Source: Pseudomonas oryzae
Lineage (GTDB): Bacteria > Pseudomonadota > Gammaproteobacteria > Pseudomonadales > Pseudomonadaceae
NCBI RefSeq assembly: GCF_900104805.1
Contig: NZ_LT629751.1
Span: 1,717,001-1,781,000, forward strand
DNA: 64,000 nucleotides
Direction: 5' to 3'
Shown: positions 17,621 to 27,068 of the stretch, piece by piece
Layout of the letters: every line of letters starts with the position of its first letter
Position numbering within the stretch: the stretch's first letter is position 1
Notes under the pieces: generated by a model
Seen by the model: the letters and a program-made list of their open reading frames with translations, nothing else
What the model was told of the DNA's origin: nothing
Database searches by the model: none
Program-made: the position numbers and the translations under genes

Positions 17621-17717
17621 CGCCCGGCTATGCCCGGCAATTTTCCACTGCTAGCTTGATTCCCAGAGCCAGCATCACCGGCCACAACAACTACAAAGCC
17701 TTCGAGGCGAGGTGAAC

Positions 17718-19226
17718 ATGACCGCTACCCGCTCCATCCCCACCGTCAAGCTGCTGATCAATGGCGAGTTCGTCGAATCGCAAACCACCGAGTGGCGCGA
17801 CGTCGTCAACCCGGCCACCCAGGAAGTGCTGGCCCGCGTCCCCTTCGCCACCCAGGACGAGATGAACGCCGCCGTGGCCAGCGCCAAGGAAGCCTTCAAG
17901 ACCTGGCGCAAGACCCCGATCGGCGCCCGCGCACGCATCTTGCTCAAGTACCAGCAGCTGATCCGCGAGAACATGAAGGAGCTGGCGGCGATCCTCACCG
18001 CCGAACAGGGCAAGACCCTGCCGGACGCCGAGGGCGACGTGTTCCGCGGCCTGGAGGTGGTCGAGCACGCCGCCAACATCGGCTCCCTGCAACTCGGCGA
18101 GCTGGCCAACAACGTCGCCGGCGGCGTCGACACCTACACCCTCAACCAGCCGCTGGGCGTATGCGCCGGCATCACTCCGTTCAACTTCCCGGCGATGATC
18201 CCGCTGTGGATGTTCCCGATGGCCATCGCCACCGGCAACACCTTCGTCCTCAAGCCCTCCGAGCAGGACCCGATGGTCACCATGCGCCTGGCCGAACTGG
18301 CGCTGCAGGCCGGCATCCCGGCCGGCGTGCTCAACGTCATCCACGGCGGCGCCGACGCGGTGAACCTGCTGTGCGACCACCCGGACATCAAGGCGGTGTC
18401 CTTCGTCGGCTCGACCAAGGTCGGCACCCACGTCTACAACCGCGCCTCGCTCAGCGGCAAGCGCGCGCAGTGCATGATGGGCGCCAAGAACCACGCCATC
18501 GTCCTGCCCGACGCCCACAAGCAGCAGACCCTGGCCAACCTGGTCGGCGCCTGCTTCGGCGCGGCCGGCCAGCGCTGCATGGCGCTGTCGGTGGTGATCC
18601 TGGTCGGCGAGGCGCAGGCCTGGCTGCCGGAGCTGGTCGAGAAGGTCAAGACCCTCAAGGTCAGCGGCGGCACCGAGCCGGGCACCGACGTCGGCCCGGT
18701 GATCTCGCGCGCCGCCCTGGAACGCATCAGCGGCCTGATCGCCCGCGGCGTCGAGGAAGGCGCCGAGCTGCTGCTCGACGGCCGCAACCCGCAGGTACCG
18801 GGCTACGCCGACGGCAACTTCGTCGCCCCGACGGTGTTCTCCGGCGTCACCCCCGAGATGACCATCTACCGGGAAGAGATCTTCGGCCCGGTGCTCTGCG
18901 TGATGCAGGCGGCGACCATGGACGAGGCCATCGCCATCATCAACGCCAACCCCAACGGCAACGGCACCGCCATCTTCACCCGCTCCGGCGCCGCCGCCCG
19001 CCACTTCCAAGAAGAGATCGACGTCGGCCAGGTCGGCATCAACGTGCCGATCCCGGTGCCGGTGCCGCTGTTCTCCTTCACCGGCTCGCGCGGCTCCAAG
19101 CTCGGCGACCTCGGCCCCTACGGCAAGCAGGTGGTGCAGTTCTACACCCAGACCAAGACCGTCACCGCGCGCTGGTTCGACGAGGATGAAGTCGGCCACG
19201 TCAACACCACCATCACCCTGAAGTGA
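17718..19226 (+). CDS. mmsA: Methylmalonate-semialdehyde dehydrogenase (CoA-acylating)
   Basis: A 502-residue aldehyde dehydrogenase with the catalytic cysteine C287 in [11 protein letters not shown] and the MmsA-type motif [20 protein letters not shown] at the N-terminus. It converts methylmalonate semialdehyde plus CoA and NAD+ to propionyl-CoA, the last specific step of valine breakdown. The ATG at 17718 follows GAGG with six bases; an in-frame GTG two codons earlier overlaps that ribosome site. Confidence 0.96.
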   Translation: MTATRSIPTVKLLINGEFVESQTTEWRDVVNPATQEVLARVPFATQDEMNAAVASAKEAFKTWRKTPIGARARILLKYQQLIRENMKELAAILTAEQGKTLPDAEGDVFRGLEVVEHAANIGSLQLGELANNVAGGVDTYTLNQPLGVCAGITPFNFPAMIPLWMFPMAIATGNTFVLKPSEQDPMVTMRLAELALQAGIPAGVLNVIHGGADAVNLLCDHPDIKAVSFVGSTKVGTHVYNRASLSGKRAQCMMGAKNHAIVLPDAHKQQTLANLVGACFGAAGQRCMALSVVILVGEAQAWLPELVEKVKTLKVSGGTEPGTDVGPVISRAALERISGLIARGVEEGAELLLDGRNPQVPGYADGNFVAPTVFSGVTPEMTIYREEIFGPVLCVMQAATMDEAIAIINANPNGNGTAIFTRSGAAARHFQEEIDVGQVGINVPIPVPVPLFSFTGSRGSKLGDLGPYGKQVVQFYTQTKTVTARWFDEDEVGHVNTTITLK

Positions 19227-19231
19227 GCCGC

Positions 19232-19260
19232 GACGGCCGGCGCCGCGTGCGCCGGCCGTC
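19232..19260. other. Strong hairpin between mmsA and mmsB
   Basis: GACGGCCGGCGC and GCGCCGGCCGTC form a perfect 12-base stem with a five-base loop, six bases after the mmsA stop. Without a T tract it may act as a partial terminator or an mRNA-stabilising structure that sets mmsA above mmsB expression. Confidence 0.55.
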
Positions 19261-19289
19261 CCGCCAGAACGACAAGAAGAGGACTCACC

Positions 19290-20180
19290 ATGCATATCGG
19301 CTTTCTCGGACTCGGCCACATGGGCGCCCCGATGGCGCGCAACCTGCTCAAGGCCGGCCACCAACTGACCGTCTTCGACCCGGTGCCGGCATCCGTCGCA
19401 TCGCTGGTCGAGGCCGGCGCCCAGGCCGCCGACTCGGCGGGCGGCGTGGCCCGCGCGGACGTCGAGCTGATCGTCACCATGCTGCCGGCGGCGGCCCACG
19501 TGAAGGCGGTCTACCTCGGCGACGACGACCTGCTCGCCAACGTGCGCCCCGGCGTGCTGCTGATCGACTCCTCGACCATCGACCCGCACAGCGCCCGCGA
19601 AGTGGCCGCCGCCGCGGAGCAGCACGGCAACCCGATGCTCGACGCGCCGGTCTCCGGTGGCACCGGCGGCGCCGCGGCCGGCACCCTGACCTTCATGGTC
19701 GGCGGCAGCGATGCCGACTTCGACCGCGCCCGGGCGGTGCTCGCGGCGATGGGCAAGAACATCGTCCACTGCGGCGGCCACGGCAACGGCCAGGCGGCCA
19801 AGGTGGCCAACAATCTGCTGCTGGGCATCTCGATGATCGGCGTATCCGAGGCGATGAGCCTCGGCGTGGCCCTCGGCGTCGATCCCAAGGTGCTGGCCGG
19901 CATCATCAACACCTCCAGCGGTCGCTGCTGGAGTTCGGACACCTACAACCCCTTCCCCGGCGTGATGGACAACGTGCCGGCCTCGCGCGGCTACGAAGGC
20001 GGCTTCGGCACCGACCTGATGCTCAAGGACCTCGGCCTGGCCAGCGAGGCGGCCAAACAGGTGCGCCAGCCGGTGCTGCTCGGCGCCCTCGCCCAGCAGC
20101 TCTACCAGGCCTTCAGCGCCCAGGGCAACGGCCAGCTGGACTTCTCGGCGATCATCAACCTGTACCGCAAGGACGCCTGA
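19290..20180 (+). CDS. mmsB: 3-hydroxyisobutyrate dehydrogenase
   Basis: A 296-residue NAD-dependent beta-hydroxyacid dehydrogenase. It has an N-terminal Rossmann motif GFLGLGHMGAPMARNL, the substrate signature DAPVSGGTGGAAAGTL near residues 117-132, and the catalytic lysine in GQAAKVANN. It oxidises 3-hydroxyisobutyrate to methylmalonate semialdehyde, feeding MmsA. Its sequence resembles GlxR further right in the window, which belongs to the same superfamily but sits in a glyoxylate operon. Confidence 0.95.
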   Translation: MHIGFLGLGHMGAPMARNLLKAGHQLTVFDPVPASVASLVEAGAQAADSAGGVARADVELIVTMLPAAAHVKAVYLGDDDLLANVRPGVLLIDSSTIDPHSAREVAAAAEQHGNPMLDAPVSGGTGGAAAGTLTFMVGGSDADFDRARAVLAAMGKNIVHCGGHGNGQAAKVANNLLLGISMIGVSEAMSLGVALGVDPKVLAGIINTSSGRCWSSDTYNPFPGVMDNVPASRGYEGGFGTDLMLKDLGLASEAAKQVRQPVLLGALAQQLYQAFSAQGNGQLDFSAIINLYRKDA

Positions 20181-20182
20181 GC

Positions 20183-21262
20183 ATGAGCGAAGCCCCCGTG
20201 CTGGCCGCGGTGCGCAACCGCATCGGCCACCTGACCCTCAACCGCCCGGCCGGCCTCAACGCCGTCAACCTGGAGATGGTGCGCCTGCTGCACCGTCAGT
20301 TGCAGGAGTGGGCGGACGATCCGCAGATCCTCGCCGTGGTGCTGCGCGCCAGCGGCGAGAAGGCCTTCTGCGCCGGCGGCGACATCCGCGCCCTGTACGA
20401 CAGCTTCCGGGCCGGCGACGACCAGTGGCAGCGCTTCTTCGAGGAGGAATACGCCCTCGACCAGTACATCCACGCCTACCGCAAGCCGATCCTCGCCCTG
20501 ATGGACGGCTTCGTGCTCGGCGGCGGCATGGGCCTGGTGCAGGGCGCAGCGCTGCGGGTGATCACCGAGCGGACCCGGATGGGCATGCCGGAAACCGCCA
20601 TCGGCTACTTCCCCGACGTCGGCGCCAGCCATTTCCTCTCCCGCCTGCCCGGCGAGCTGGGCACCTATCTCGGCGTCACCGGCGTGCAGATCCGCGCCGC
20701 CGACGCCCTCTACGCCGGCCTGGCCGACTGGTGCCTGCCCAGCGAGCAACTCGCCGAACTGGACCGCTGCCTCGACAACCTGAGCTGGACGGTGCACCCG
20801 CAGGAGGCCCTGCGCACCCTGCTCGCCACCCTCGCCTCGCGCAAACTGCCCGGCGCCGAACTCAAGGCCCTGCACCCGGCCATCGAGCAGCACTTCGCCC
20901 TGGACAGCGTGGCGACGATCCGCGCCTCGCTGCAGGGCGAGACGCGCGCCGAGTTCCAGCACTGGGCCGAGGAAACCGTCAAGCTGCTGGACGGCCGCTC
21001 GCCGCTGGCCATGGAAGTCACCCGCAAACTGCTGCGCCGCGGCCGCGAACTGTCGCTGGCCGAGTGCTTCGCCCTCGAACTGCACCTGGACCGCCAGTGG
21101 TTCGAGCGCGGCGAGATCATGGAAGGCGTGCGCGCGCTGATCGTCGACAAGGACAAGAACCCGCGCTGGAACCCGCCCAGCCTCGCTGGCGTGAGCATGG
21201 AGCGGGTAGCCAGCTTCTTCCCGAGCAGCCAGACTGCCGGCAGGGCCCGCCAGGCAGTCTGA
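20183..21262 (+). CDS. 3-hydroxyisobutyryl-CoA hydrolase (enoyl-CoA hydratase/isomerase superfamily)
   Basis: A 359-residue crotonase-superfamily protein with [15 protein letters not shown], the oxyanion-hole segment [16 protein letters not shown] (about residues 53-68), and [14 protein letters not shown] with [20 protein letters not shown], the pattern of HIBCH-type hydrolases, which are longer than true hydratases. It releases 3-hydroxyisobutyrate from its CoA ester, one step before MmsB. The ATG lies two bases after the mmsB stop, so they are co-translated. No separate short enoyl-CoA hydratase is present in the cluster. Confidence 0.9.
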   Translation: MSEAPVLAAVRNRIGHLTLNRPAGLNAVNLEMVRLLHRQLQEWADDPQILAVVLRASGEKAFCAGGDIRALYDSFRAGDDQWQRFFEEEYALDQYIHAYRKPILALMDGFVLGGGMGLVQGAALRVITERTRMGMPETAIGYFPDVGASHFLSRLPGELGTYLGVTGVQIRAADALYAGLADWCLPSEQLAELDRCLDNLSWTVHPQEALRTLLATLASRKLPGAELKALHPAIEQHFALDSVATIRASLQGETRAEFQHWAEETVKLLDGRSPLAMEVTRKLLRRGRELSLAECFALELHLDRQWFERGEIMEGVRALIVDKDKNPRWNPPSLAGVSMERVASFFPSSQTAGRARQAV

Positions 21263-21299
21263 ACGCCCGGCGAGTAGACAAGAACAAGAGAGAACGCCG

Positions 21300-22451
21300 A
21301 TGAACGACCTGGAATTCACCGAAGAACAACGCATGATCCGCGACATGGCCCGCGAATTCGCCCAGCGCGAAATCGCTCCGCACGCCGCCGCGTGGGAAAA
21401 AGCCTGCTGGATCGACGACCGCCTGGTCGCCCAGATGGGCGAGCTGGGCCTGCTCGGCATGGTGGTGCCCGAGGAATGGGGCGGCAGCTACATCGACTAC
21501 GTGGCCTACGCCCTGGCCGTGGAGGAAATCTCCGCCGGCGACGGCGCCCTCGGCGCGCTGATGAGCGTGCACAACTCGGTGGGCTGCGGCCCGCTGCTCA
21601 ACTACGGCAGCCAGGCGCAGAAGGAAGCCTGGCTGCCCGCTCTGGCCAGCGGCCAGGCCATCGGCTGCTTCTGCCTGACCGAGCCGCAGGCCGGCTCCGA
21701 GGCGCACAACCTGCGCACCCGCGCCGAACTGAAGGACGGCCAGTGGGTGCTCAACGGCGCCAAGCAGTTCGTCAGCAACGGCAAGCGCGCCAAACTGGCC
21801 ATCGTCTTCGCCGTCACCGACCCGGAGCTGGGCAAGAAGGGCCTGTCGGCCTTCCTGGTGCCCACCGACACCCCCGGCTTCGTGGTCGAGCGCGCCGAAC
21901 ACAAGATGGGCCTGCGCGCCTCCGACACCTGCGCCATCGCCCTCGACGACTGCCGCATCCCGCAGGAGAACCTGCTCGGCGAGCGCGGCAAGGGCCTGGC
22001 CATCGCCCTGTCCAACCTGGAAGGCGGGCGCATCGGCATCGCCGCCCAGGCCCTCGGCATCGCCCGCGCCGCCTTCGAGGCCGCCCTGCGCTACGCCCGC
22101 GAGCGCGTGCAGTTCGGCAAGCCGATCATCGAACACCAGAGCATCGCCAACCTGCTGGCCGACATGCACACCCGCATCAACGCCGCCCGCCTGCTCACCC
22201 ACCACGCCGCCCGCCTGCGCAGCGCCGGCCTGCCCTGCCTGTCCGAAGCCTCCCAGGCCAAGCTGTTCGCCTCGGAAATGGCCGAACAGGTCTGCTCCAG
22301 CGCCATCCAGATCCACGGCGGCTACGGCTACCTGGAGGACTACCCGGTCGAGCGCTACTACCGCGATGCAAGGATCACGCAGATTTATGAAGGGACCAGC
22401 GAGATTCAGCGGATGCTGATTGCGCGGGAGTTGGGGAATTACGGAGTTTAG
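21300..22451 (+). CDS. Acyl-CoA dehydrogenase, probably isobutyryl-CoA dehydrogenase
   Basis: A 383-residue FAD acyl-CoA dehydrogenase with [18 protein letters not shown] and the catalytic-base region [11 protein letters not shown] (E364). Its place as last gene of the mms cluster points to isobutyryl-CoA as substrate, giving methacrylyl-CoA, the first dehydrogenation of the valine pathway. AGAGAA precedes the ATG. The last 25 codons use more A/T in third positions than the rest, marking the border to a lower-GC patch downstream. Confidence 0.9.
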   Translation: MNDLEFTEEQRMIRDMAREFAQREIAPHAAAWEKACWIDDRLVAQMGELGLLGMVVPEEWGGSYIDYVAYALAVEEISAGDGALGALMSVHNSVGCGPLLNYGSQAQKEAWLPALASGQAIGCFCLTEPQAGSEAHNLRTRAELKDGQWVLNGAKQFVSNGKRAKLAIVFAVTDPELGKKGLSAFLVPTDTPGFVVERAEHKMGLRASDTCAIALDDCRIPQENLLGERGKGLAIALSNLEGGRIGIAAQALGIARAAFEAALRYARERVQFGKPIIEHQSIANLLADMHTRINAARLLTHHAARLRSAGLPCLSEASQAKLFASEMAEQVCSSAIQIHGGYGYLEDYPVERYYRDARITQIYEGTSEIQRMLIARELGNYGV

Positions 22452-22845
22452 TTTGAGCTCTAAGGTTTTCCAGACGCCTTTCAAAAAACAGTTCTGAGCT
22501 ATTATCGGCAAATTTTGACCACTGTAACTATTACAGCGTTTGCCATTATAAAACTCGCTCTCAATCACGTCCGCTCGGTCATTTTCCTGCGCGGACGTGG
22601 ACTTTCCGTCTGTCCCCACGCCTAAGCAAGCTAGAGGAACCACTCGACGAAAACGCAGGGCTCGCAATTGCCGCTTCTGCTGATAAATCCTACCGAGCAC
22701 TTGGTGCGGAGAAGTGCTTTCATACCTCATCCATGATGGCGAACACTGCGAACCTGTAGCGATCCAACCTAGTAACCCCTTGATCAAATTGCAGATTTCT
22801 ACAGGCCTGATAAGATCCATAGGTTAATCAACCTAGGAGGGACCC
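22452..22845. other. Lower-GC intergenic patch with a promoter for the lipoprotein gene
   Basis: About 390 bases clearly richer in A/T than the surroundings. No credible coding frame is visible; the open reverse-strand reading is interrupted in style and has no ribosome site. Near its right end TTGCAG (22789-22794) and TAAGAT (22811-22816), 16 bases apart, form a plausible promoter. TAGGTT-AATC-AACCTA (22820-22835) is a small inverted repeat touching the AGGAGG ribosome site of the next gene. Confidence 0.5.
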
Positions 22846-23211
22846 ATGAAAAAAGCAGTACTAGCCGTAATCTTTGGCGCAATTGCAGCCTCGGGCTGCA
22901 CCGTTCGCGTAGCTGACATGACCGTCGGCAGCACCAAAAACTACAACCTCAACTCTGCTCAATTTGTAAAAGGCCCGCGCGTTGTGGGGGAGGACAAGTA
23001 CCCTGTCATCCTCTTCCCACTGGGCATCCCTAACATGAAGACGGCCATGGACAAGGCCATCGAAAAAGACAAGTGCGCTGTCGGTCTGAGCGATGTCGTC
23101 ATCAGTCAGCTTAACCACTCGTTCATCGTCGGCTCGATCGGCGCTCGAGTGGAAGGGAACCTCATCATCGACGCCAGTCAGCCGGGTTGTGGAAGTCACT
23201 TCCGCGGTTGA
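22846..23211 (+). CDS. Small lipoprotein of unknown function
   Basis: A 121-residue protein with a lipoprotein signal ending in ASGC (C18), so it is expected to be lipid-anchored in the envelope. The mature part contains a central PVILFPLGIPNMKTAMDKAI segment and two further cysteines. AGGAGG precedes the ATG. Base composition and codon use are less GC-rich than neighbours, suggesting recent acquisition. No family is recognised with confidence. Confidence 0.75.
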   Translation: MKKAVLAVIFGAIAASGCTVRVADMTVGSTKNYNLNSAQFVKGPRVVGEDKYPVILFPLGIPNMKTAMDKAIEKDKCAVGLSDVVISQLNHSFIVGSIGARVEGNLIIDASQPGCGSHFRG

Positions 23212-23226
23212 ACCACAGGAGAGCAC

Positions 23227-23301
23227 GTAGGGTAGACAACGGCGCTGCCTTATCTACCGATGTCAGCGGTGGGTAATCGCTACGCGAGTTACCCACCCTA
23301 C
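23227..23301. repeat. GTAGGGT-type composite palindromic repeat
   Basis: It starts GTAGGGTAGAC and ends GTTACCCACCCTAC. Two nested hairpins are visible: GGTAGA/TCTACC on the left, and GGTGGGTAA with TTACCCACC around a 12-base loop on the right. The right end supplies the TAG stop of the DUF3775 gene. The outer ends match the GTAGGG/CCCTAC ends of the other repeats in the window. Confidence 0.7.
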
Positions 23302-23681
23302 TCCTCCCCATACCCCTGCAAATCCAGCCCCTCGCGCAGATACTCCGCCAGAAACGGATGGGCAATCAGGTAGTCGGCGGTGCGCGGGTTCCACTGTTCG
23401 GTGGCCTGCTTGAGCAGGTCATCCCACTCCTCCAGGGTGCCGTCGCCGCGGCCCAGCCACATCAGTGCCACCACTTCCTGCTGCTGGTCTGGCTCCAGGT
23501 CGTCGATGATCGACTCGAACTCGGCGTAGTACTCGTCACCGGCGTGGTCGGCCAGCGCCTGCAGGGCCCAGTCGTCGCTCGGGCTGTTGGGTTCCTGGGG
23601 GATGACCACCTGCTCCTTGGCGTGGAAGGTGCGGGCCAGGTCCATGAGCCGGGCAACGGTTTCCGGATTGACGGTGATCAT
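23298..23681 (-). CDS. DUF3775 domain protein
   Basis: A 127-residue acidic soluble protein beginning MITVNPETVARLMDLARTFH, with DDLEPDQQQEVVALMWLGRG near residues 61-80, the style of the DUF3775 family of proteobacteria. The start at 23681 follows GAGGAGC. Function unknown. The C-terminal two codons and the stop merge into a palindromic repeat, so the native end may have been altered by the element. Confidence 0.78.
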   Translation of the reverse strand: MITVNPETVARLMDLARTFHAKEQVVIPQEPNSPSDDWALQALADHAGDEYYAEFESIIDDLEPDQQQEVVALMWLGRGDGTLEEWDDLLKQATEQWNPRTADYLIAHPFLAEYLREGLDLQGYGEE

Positions 23682-23772
23682 GCTGGCGCTCCTCTTGGCG
23701 GGCCCGAAAGGCAAGTATGGGCCGATTTGCGCAAGTTGCCGGCTACGCCCGTCGCGATCGCCAGGCCGCCGC

Positions 23773-24657
23773 TCAGGCGCGACTGCGGGACAGGCTAGCC
23801 TGGAGCATCGCCGCGACGACCAGCAGGCCGCCGAGCCAGGCTGCAGGGGTCAGCACCTCGCCCAACCAGAGCACGGCGAACAGCGCGCCGAACAGCGGCT
23901 CGCTGCCCATCAGCAGGCTGACCCGGCTCGGGCTGCTGCGGCCGAGCGCCCAGTTCTGCACGAAGAAGGCGAACAGGGTGGCGAACAACACCAGGTAGAG
24001 GGTGCCGGTCCAGAACGCCGGCGCCGTCGGCAACGGCGGCAGGCCGCCGGGCTGCAGCAGACCGAGGAACAGGCAGCCGCAGCCGACCACCCCGCTCTGC
24101 ACGGCGGTCAGCGCCAGCACGGGCACCTCGCGGCCGCTGCTGAGCCGCCGAGTCAGGCAGACCAGCACGGCGCGCAGCAGGGCTGCCGCCAGCATCAGGC
24201 CGTCGCCGAGGTTGAAGTTCGTATCGACGCCGCCACTGAGCAGCCAGGTACCGAGCAGCGACAGAACCACCGCCGGCCACAGGCGGGCATCCGGGCGCTG
24301 GCCGAGAAGCAGCCACTCGACGAAGGGCGTCAGCACCACGCACAGGCTGATCAGGAAGGCCGCGTTACTGGCGCTGGTATGCACCAGCCCGTAGGTTTCG
24401 CAGAGGAAGATGGCCAGCAGCACCAGCCCCAGCGGCAGCCCGGGCCGCCACGCGGCGCGGCCGGCGCCGCGCAGTTGCGGGGCCAGCAGCAGGAAGGTGA
24501 TACAGAAGCGCGCGGCGAGAAAGCCCAGCACCGGGTAGAACACCAGCGCCTGCTTGGCGACACCGTAACTGGTGCCCCAGACCATGGCCACCATCAGCAG
24601 GAGCAGGTCGCTGCCGGGCAGCAGGCGTACGGGCAACGGGCGGCTGAGGGTGTGCAT
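23773..24657 (-). CDS. EamA/DMT-family transporter
   Basis: A 294-residue protein with about ten hydrophobic helices in two EamA repeats. It has AMVWGTSYGVAKQAL near the first helix and a C-terminal SLLMGSEPLFGALFAVLWLGE, the usual DMT signature. Such exporters move small metabolites such as amino acids. I chose the ATG at 24657 because GGAG lies six bases upstream; earlier ATGs lack a ribosome site. It is divergent from a LysR gene, its probable regulator. Confidence 0.88.
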   Translation of the reverse strand: MHTLSRPLPVRLLPGSDLLLLMVAMVWGTSYGVAKQALVFYPVLGFLAARFCITFLLLAPQLRGAGRAAWRPGLPLGLVLLAIFLCETYGLVHTSASNAAFLISLCVVLTPFVEWLLLGQRPDARLWPAVVLSLLGTWLLSGGVDTNFNLGDGLMLAAALLRAVLVCLTRRLSSGREVPVLALTAVQSGVVGCGCLFLGLLQPGGLPPLPTAPAFWTGTLYLVLFATLFAFFVQNWALGRSSPSRVSLLMGSEPLFGALFAVLWLGEVLTPAAWLGGLLVVAAMLQASLSRSRA

Positions 24658-24749
24658 GGCAGGCTCCGGCATTCGGGTGGGCTGGACCGCATTGTTCATT
24701 GCCGCGTCTGCCGCGATAATCCAGTGCAAATACACAACACTTGTTCGCC

Positions 24750-25685
24750 ATGAACACGAATCAGAGCAACCAGTTGCTGCCGCTGATGGCCAGCTTCGTC
24801 CGCGTGGTGGAAAGCGGCAGCTTCTCCGCCGCGGCCCGCCTGCAGGGCGGCAGCCCGTCGGCGCTGAGCCGGCAGATCGCCCAGCTGGAGCAGGCGCTCG
24901 GCCTGCGCCTGCTGGAGCGCACCACCCGCCGCCTGCAGCTGAGCGCCGCCGGGGCGGAGGTGTTCGAGCGCTGCCGGGAGATGCTGGTCGCCGCCGAGGC
25001 GGCGGTGGCGGTCGGCGAGCGGCTGATGAGCCATCCGCGCGGCCAGGTGCGCCTGTCGGTGCCCAAGGCGTTCGGCAAGTATCTGGTGGCGCCGCTGCTG
25101 GCCGACTTCCTCGCCCGCCATCCCGAGGTAGATGTCAGTCTCAACCTCAGCGACCGCACCCCGGACCTGATCGCAGAGGGCTTCGACCTGATCGTCTGCA
25201 TCACCGACCAGCCGCCGCCGAACCTCGCCGGCCGGCCGCTGTGCCAGGTGCTGCAGCTGCTCTGCGCCAGCCCGGAGTATCTGGCCGAGCATGGCGAACC
25301 GCAGCATCCGGACGAGCTGGTGCGCCACCGGTGCCTGTACCTGGACGAGCGCCCAGACGACCATCGCTGGCACTTCGCCCGTGCCGGCGAGCAGTGCGTG
25401 GTGGCGGTGCGCGGCCGGCTGGCGAGCAACCACAGCGAGGTGCGCCTGAACGGCGCGCTGAATCACCTCGGCATCGCCTGCCTGCCGCAGTTCACCGCCG
25501 CCCAGGCGCTGGCCGACGGTCGCCTGCGGCAGGTGCTGGCGGACTGGCGCTATACCGGCTCCTACCAGGGCACCGCCTGGGTGCTCTATCCGCCCAACCG
25601 CCACCTGCCACCGAAGCTGCGGGTGCTGATCGACTTTCTCGCCGAGCGGCTGGCCGACCCCGGGGCGGCGCGCCAGCGACGATAA
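24750..25685 (+). CDS. LysR-family regulator divergent from the EamA exporter
   Basis: A 311-residue regulator with the N-terminal helix-turn-helix (FVRVVESGSFSAAARLQGGS, then LSRQIAQLEQALGLRLLERT) and a substrate-binding domain. The LERTTRRLQLS segment puts it in the CrgA/DsdC-like branch. It shares a 92-base divergent region with the exporter gene, the typical place for control of that gene. Effector unknown. Confidence 0.9.
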   Translation: MNTNQSNQLLPLMASFVRVVESGSFSAAARLQGGSPSALSRQIAQLEQALGLRLLERTTRRLQLSAAGAEVFERCREMLVAAEAAVAVGERLMSHPRGQVRLSVPKAFGKYLVAPLLADFLARHPEVDVSLNLSDRTPDLIAEGFDLIVCITDQPPPNLAGRPLCQVLQLLCASPEYLAEHGEPQHPDELVRHRCLYLDERPDDHRWHFARAGEQCVVAVRGRLASNHSEVRLNGALNHLGIACLPQFTAAQALADGRLRQVLADWRYTGSYQGTAWVLYPPNRHLPPKLRVLIDFLAERLADPGAARQRR

Positions 25686-25729
25686 TCAAGCGCAGCGACG
25701 AGCTGCGCCACGCCCCGACGAGGATGCCC

Positions 25730-26956
25730 ATGACGAACCATGCCGACGCGCCAGGCAGTGGATGCCCGACGACAGGGCCGCCGCCCACCCTGCTGTTCGG
25801 CGCCTTCGACCGGCACAACTTCGGCGACCTGCTGTTCCCGCACATCGCCGCTGCGCTGCTGCCGGGGCGCGTGCTGCGCTTCGCCGGGCTGGCCGCCCGC
25901 GACCTGCGGCCGTGGGGCGGGCACAAGGTCGAGGCGCTGGCGGCGCTGGCTCGGGAGTTCGCCGGCCGGCCGGTCGACCTGCTGCACGTCGGCGGCGAGC
26001 TGCTGACCTGCGATGCCTGGGAGGCGGCGGTGATGCTGCTGCCGGCGGGCCAGGTGCCAGCCACGCTGGCGCGCCTCGACCATCTGCCGGCCGAGCGCCT
26101 GGCCTGGGCGCGGGAGCAGCTCGGCATCCCCGACCGGGCGCCCTACGTGGCGGGGCGCGCGCTGTTCCCGCAGGCGCGCCTGCTGTTCGCCGCGGTGGGC
26201 GGCATGGATCTGGACACGCGCGCTGCGGCATTGCGCGCCGAGGTGCTGGCCAAGCTGCACGCGGCGGACGCGCTGAGCGTGCGCGACCGCCGCACCCAGG
26301 CGCTGCTGCAGGAGGCCGGCATCGCCGCGCCACTGCTGCCCGACCCGGCGGTGCTGGTGCGCGTGCTGTTCGGCCCACGCATCGACCGACACGCCGCGCA
26401 GGGCGAGATCGCCGAACTGCGGCGCGCCTTCCCGCACGGCTATCTGGCCGTGCAGTTCAGCGCCGAGTTCGGCGACGACGCCAGCCTGACCACCATCGCC
26501 GCGCAGCTCGACCGCGTCGCCCGGACCCACGGCCTGGGAATAGTCTTCTTCCGCGCCGGTGCCGCGCCCTGGCACGACGACCTGGACGGTTACCGGCGCA
26601 CGGCGGCGCGGATGCGCGCGCCGGCGCGCATCGTCAGCACGCTGGATATCTGGGACATCTGCGCGCTGCTCGCCCGCAGCCGCGGCTTTCTCGGCAGCAG
26701 CCTGCACGGGCGGATCGTCGCCATGGCCTACGCCCTGCCGCGCCTCAACCTGCAGCGTGGCGCGCCCGGCAAACCAGCGGCCTATGCCGCCACCTGGGAG
26801 CCCGCCGCTCTGCCGGTCAGCGTTGCGCTGGCGGGGATCGCCGAGGGCGTGACTGCCGCGCTGGCAGCCGATCCCGCTCAACTGCTTCGGCTGGCCGACG
26901 AGCTGGCCGCGCGCTACCGGGCGGGTTTCGCGCCGCTATGCGAGCGGCTGGGCTGA
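25730..26956 (+). CDS. Polysaccharide pyruvyl transferase family protein
   Basis: A 408-residue protein with LLFGAFDRHNFGDLLFPHIA at about residues 18-37 and GFLGSSLHGRIVAMAYALP near residues 323-341, both hallmarks of the pyruvyl transferase family (PF04230). These enzymes move pyruvate from phosphoenolpyruvate to sugars of cell-surface glycans. The gene stands alone, with no glycosyltransferase or export gene beside it, so the acceptor cannot be guessed. It begins 45 bases after the LysR gene; the ATG at 25730 follows AGG. Confidence 0.82.
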   Translation: MTNHADAPGSGCPTTGPPPTLLFGAFDRHNFGDLLFPHIAAALLPGRVLRFAGLAARDLRPWGGHKVEALAALAREFAGRPVDLLHVGGELLTCDAWEAAVMLLPAGQVPATLARLDHLPAERLAWAREQLGIPDRAPYVAGRALFPQARLLFAAVGGMDLDTRAAALRAEVLAKLHAADALSVRDRRTQALLQEAGIAAPLLPDPAVLVRVLFGPRIDRHAAQGEIAELRRAFPHGYLAVQFSAEFGDDASLTTIAAQLDRVARTHGLGIVFFRAGAAPWHDDLDGYRRTAARMRAPARIVSTLDIWDICALLARSRGFLGSSLHGRIVAMAYALPRLNLQRGAPGKPAAYAATWEPAALPVSVALAGIAEGVTAALAADPAQLLRLADELAARYRAGFAPLCERLG

Positions 26957-27068
26957 GGTGGAAGCCAGGTCAGCGGATCGCCAGCAGGCTGGCTCCTGCA
27001 CGGCGGCGCTGCCGGCGCGGCGCGTGCGGACTACCCTTTGACGGGGTGGCAGATGCGCGGGGTGCGGC

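Noticed and set aside
22452-22820. A possible remnant gene on the reverse strand in the low-GC patch
   Set aside because: The translation shows no recognisable domain, has no start signal and merges into antisense of the acyl-CoA dehydrogenase.
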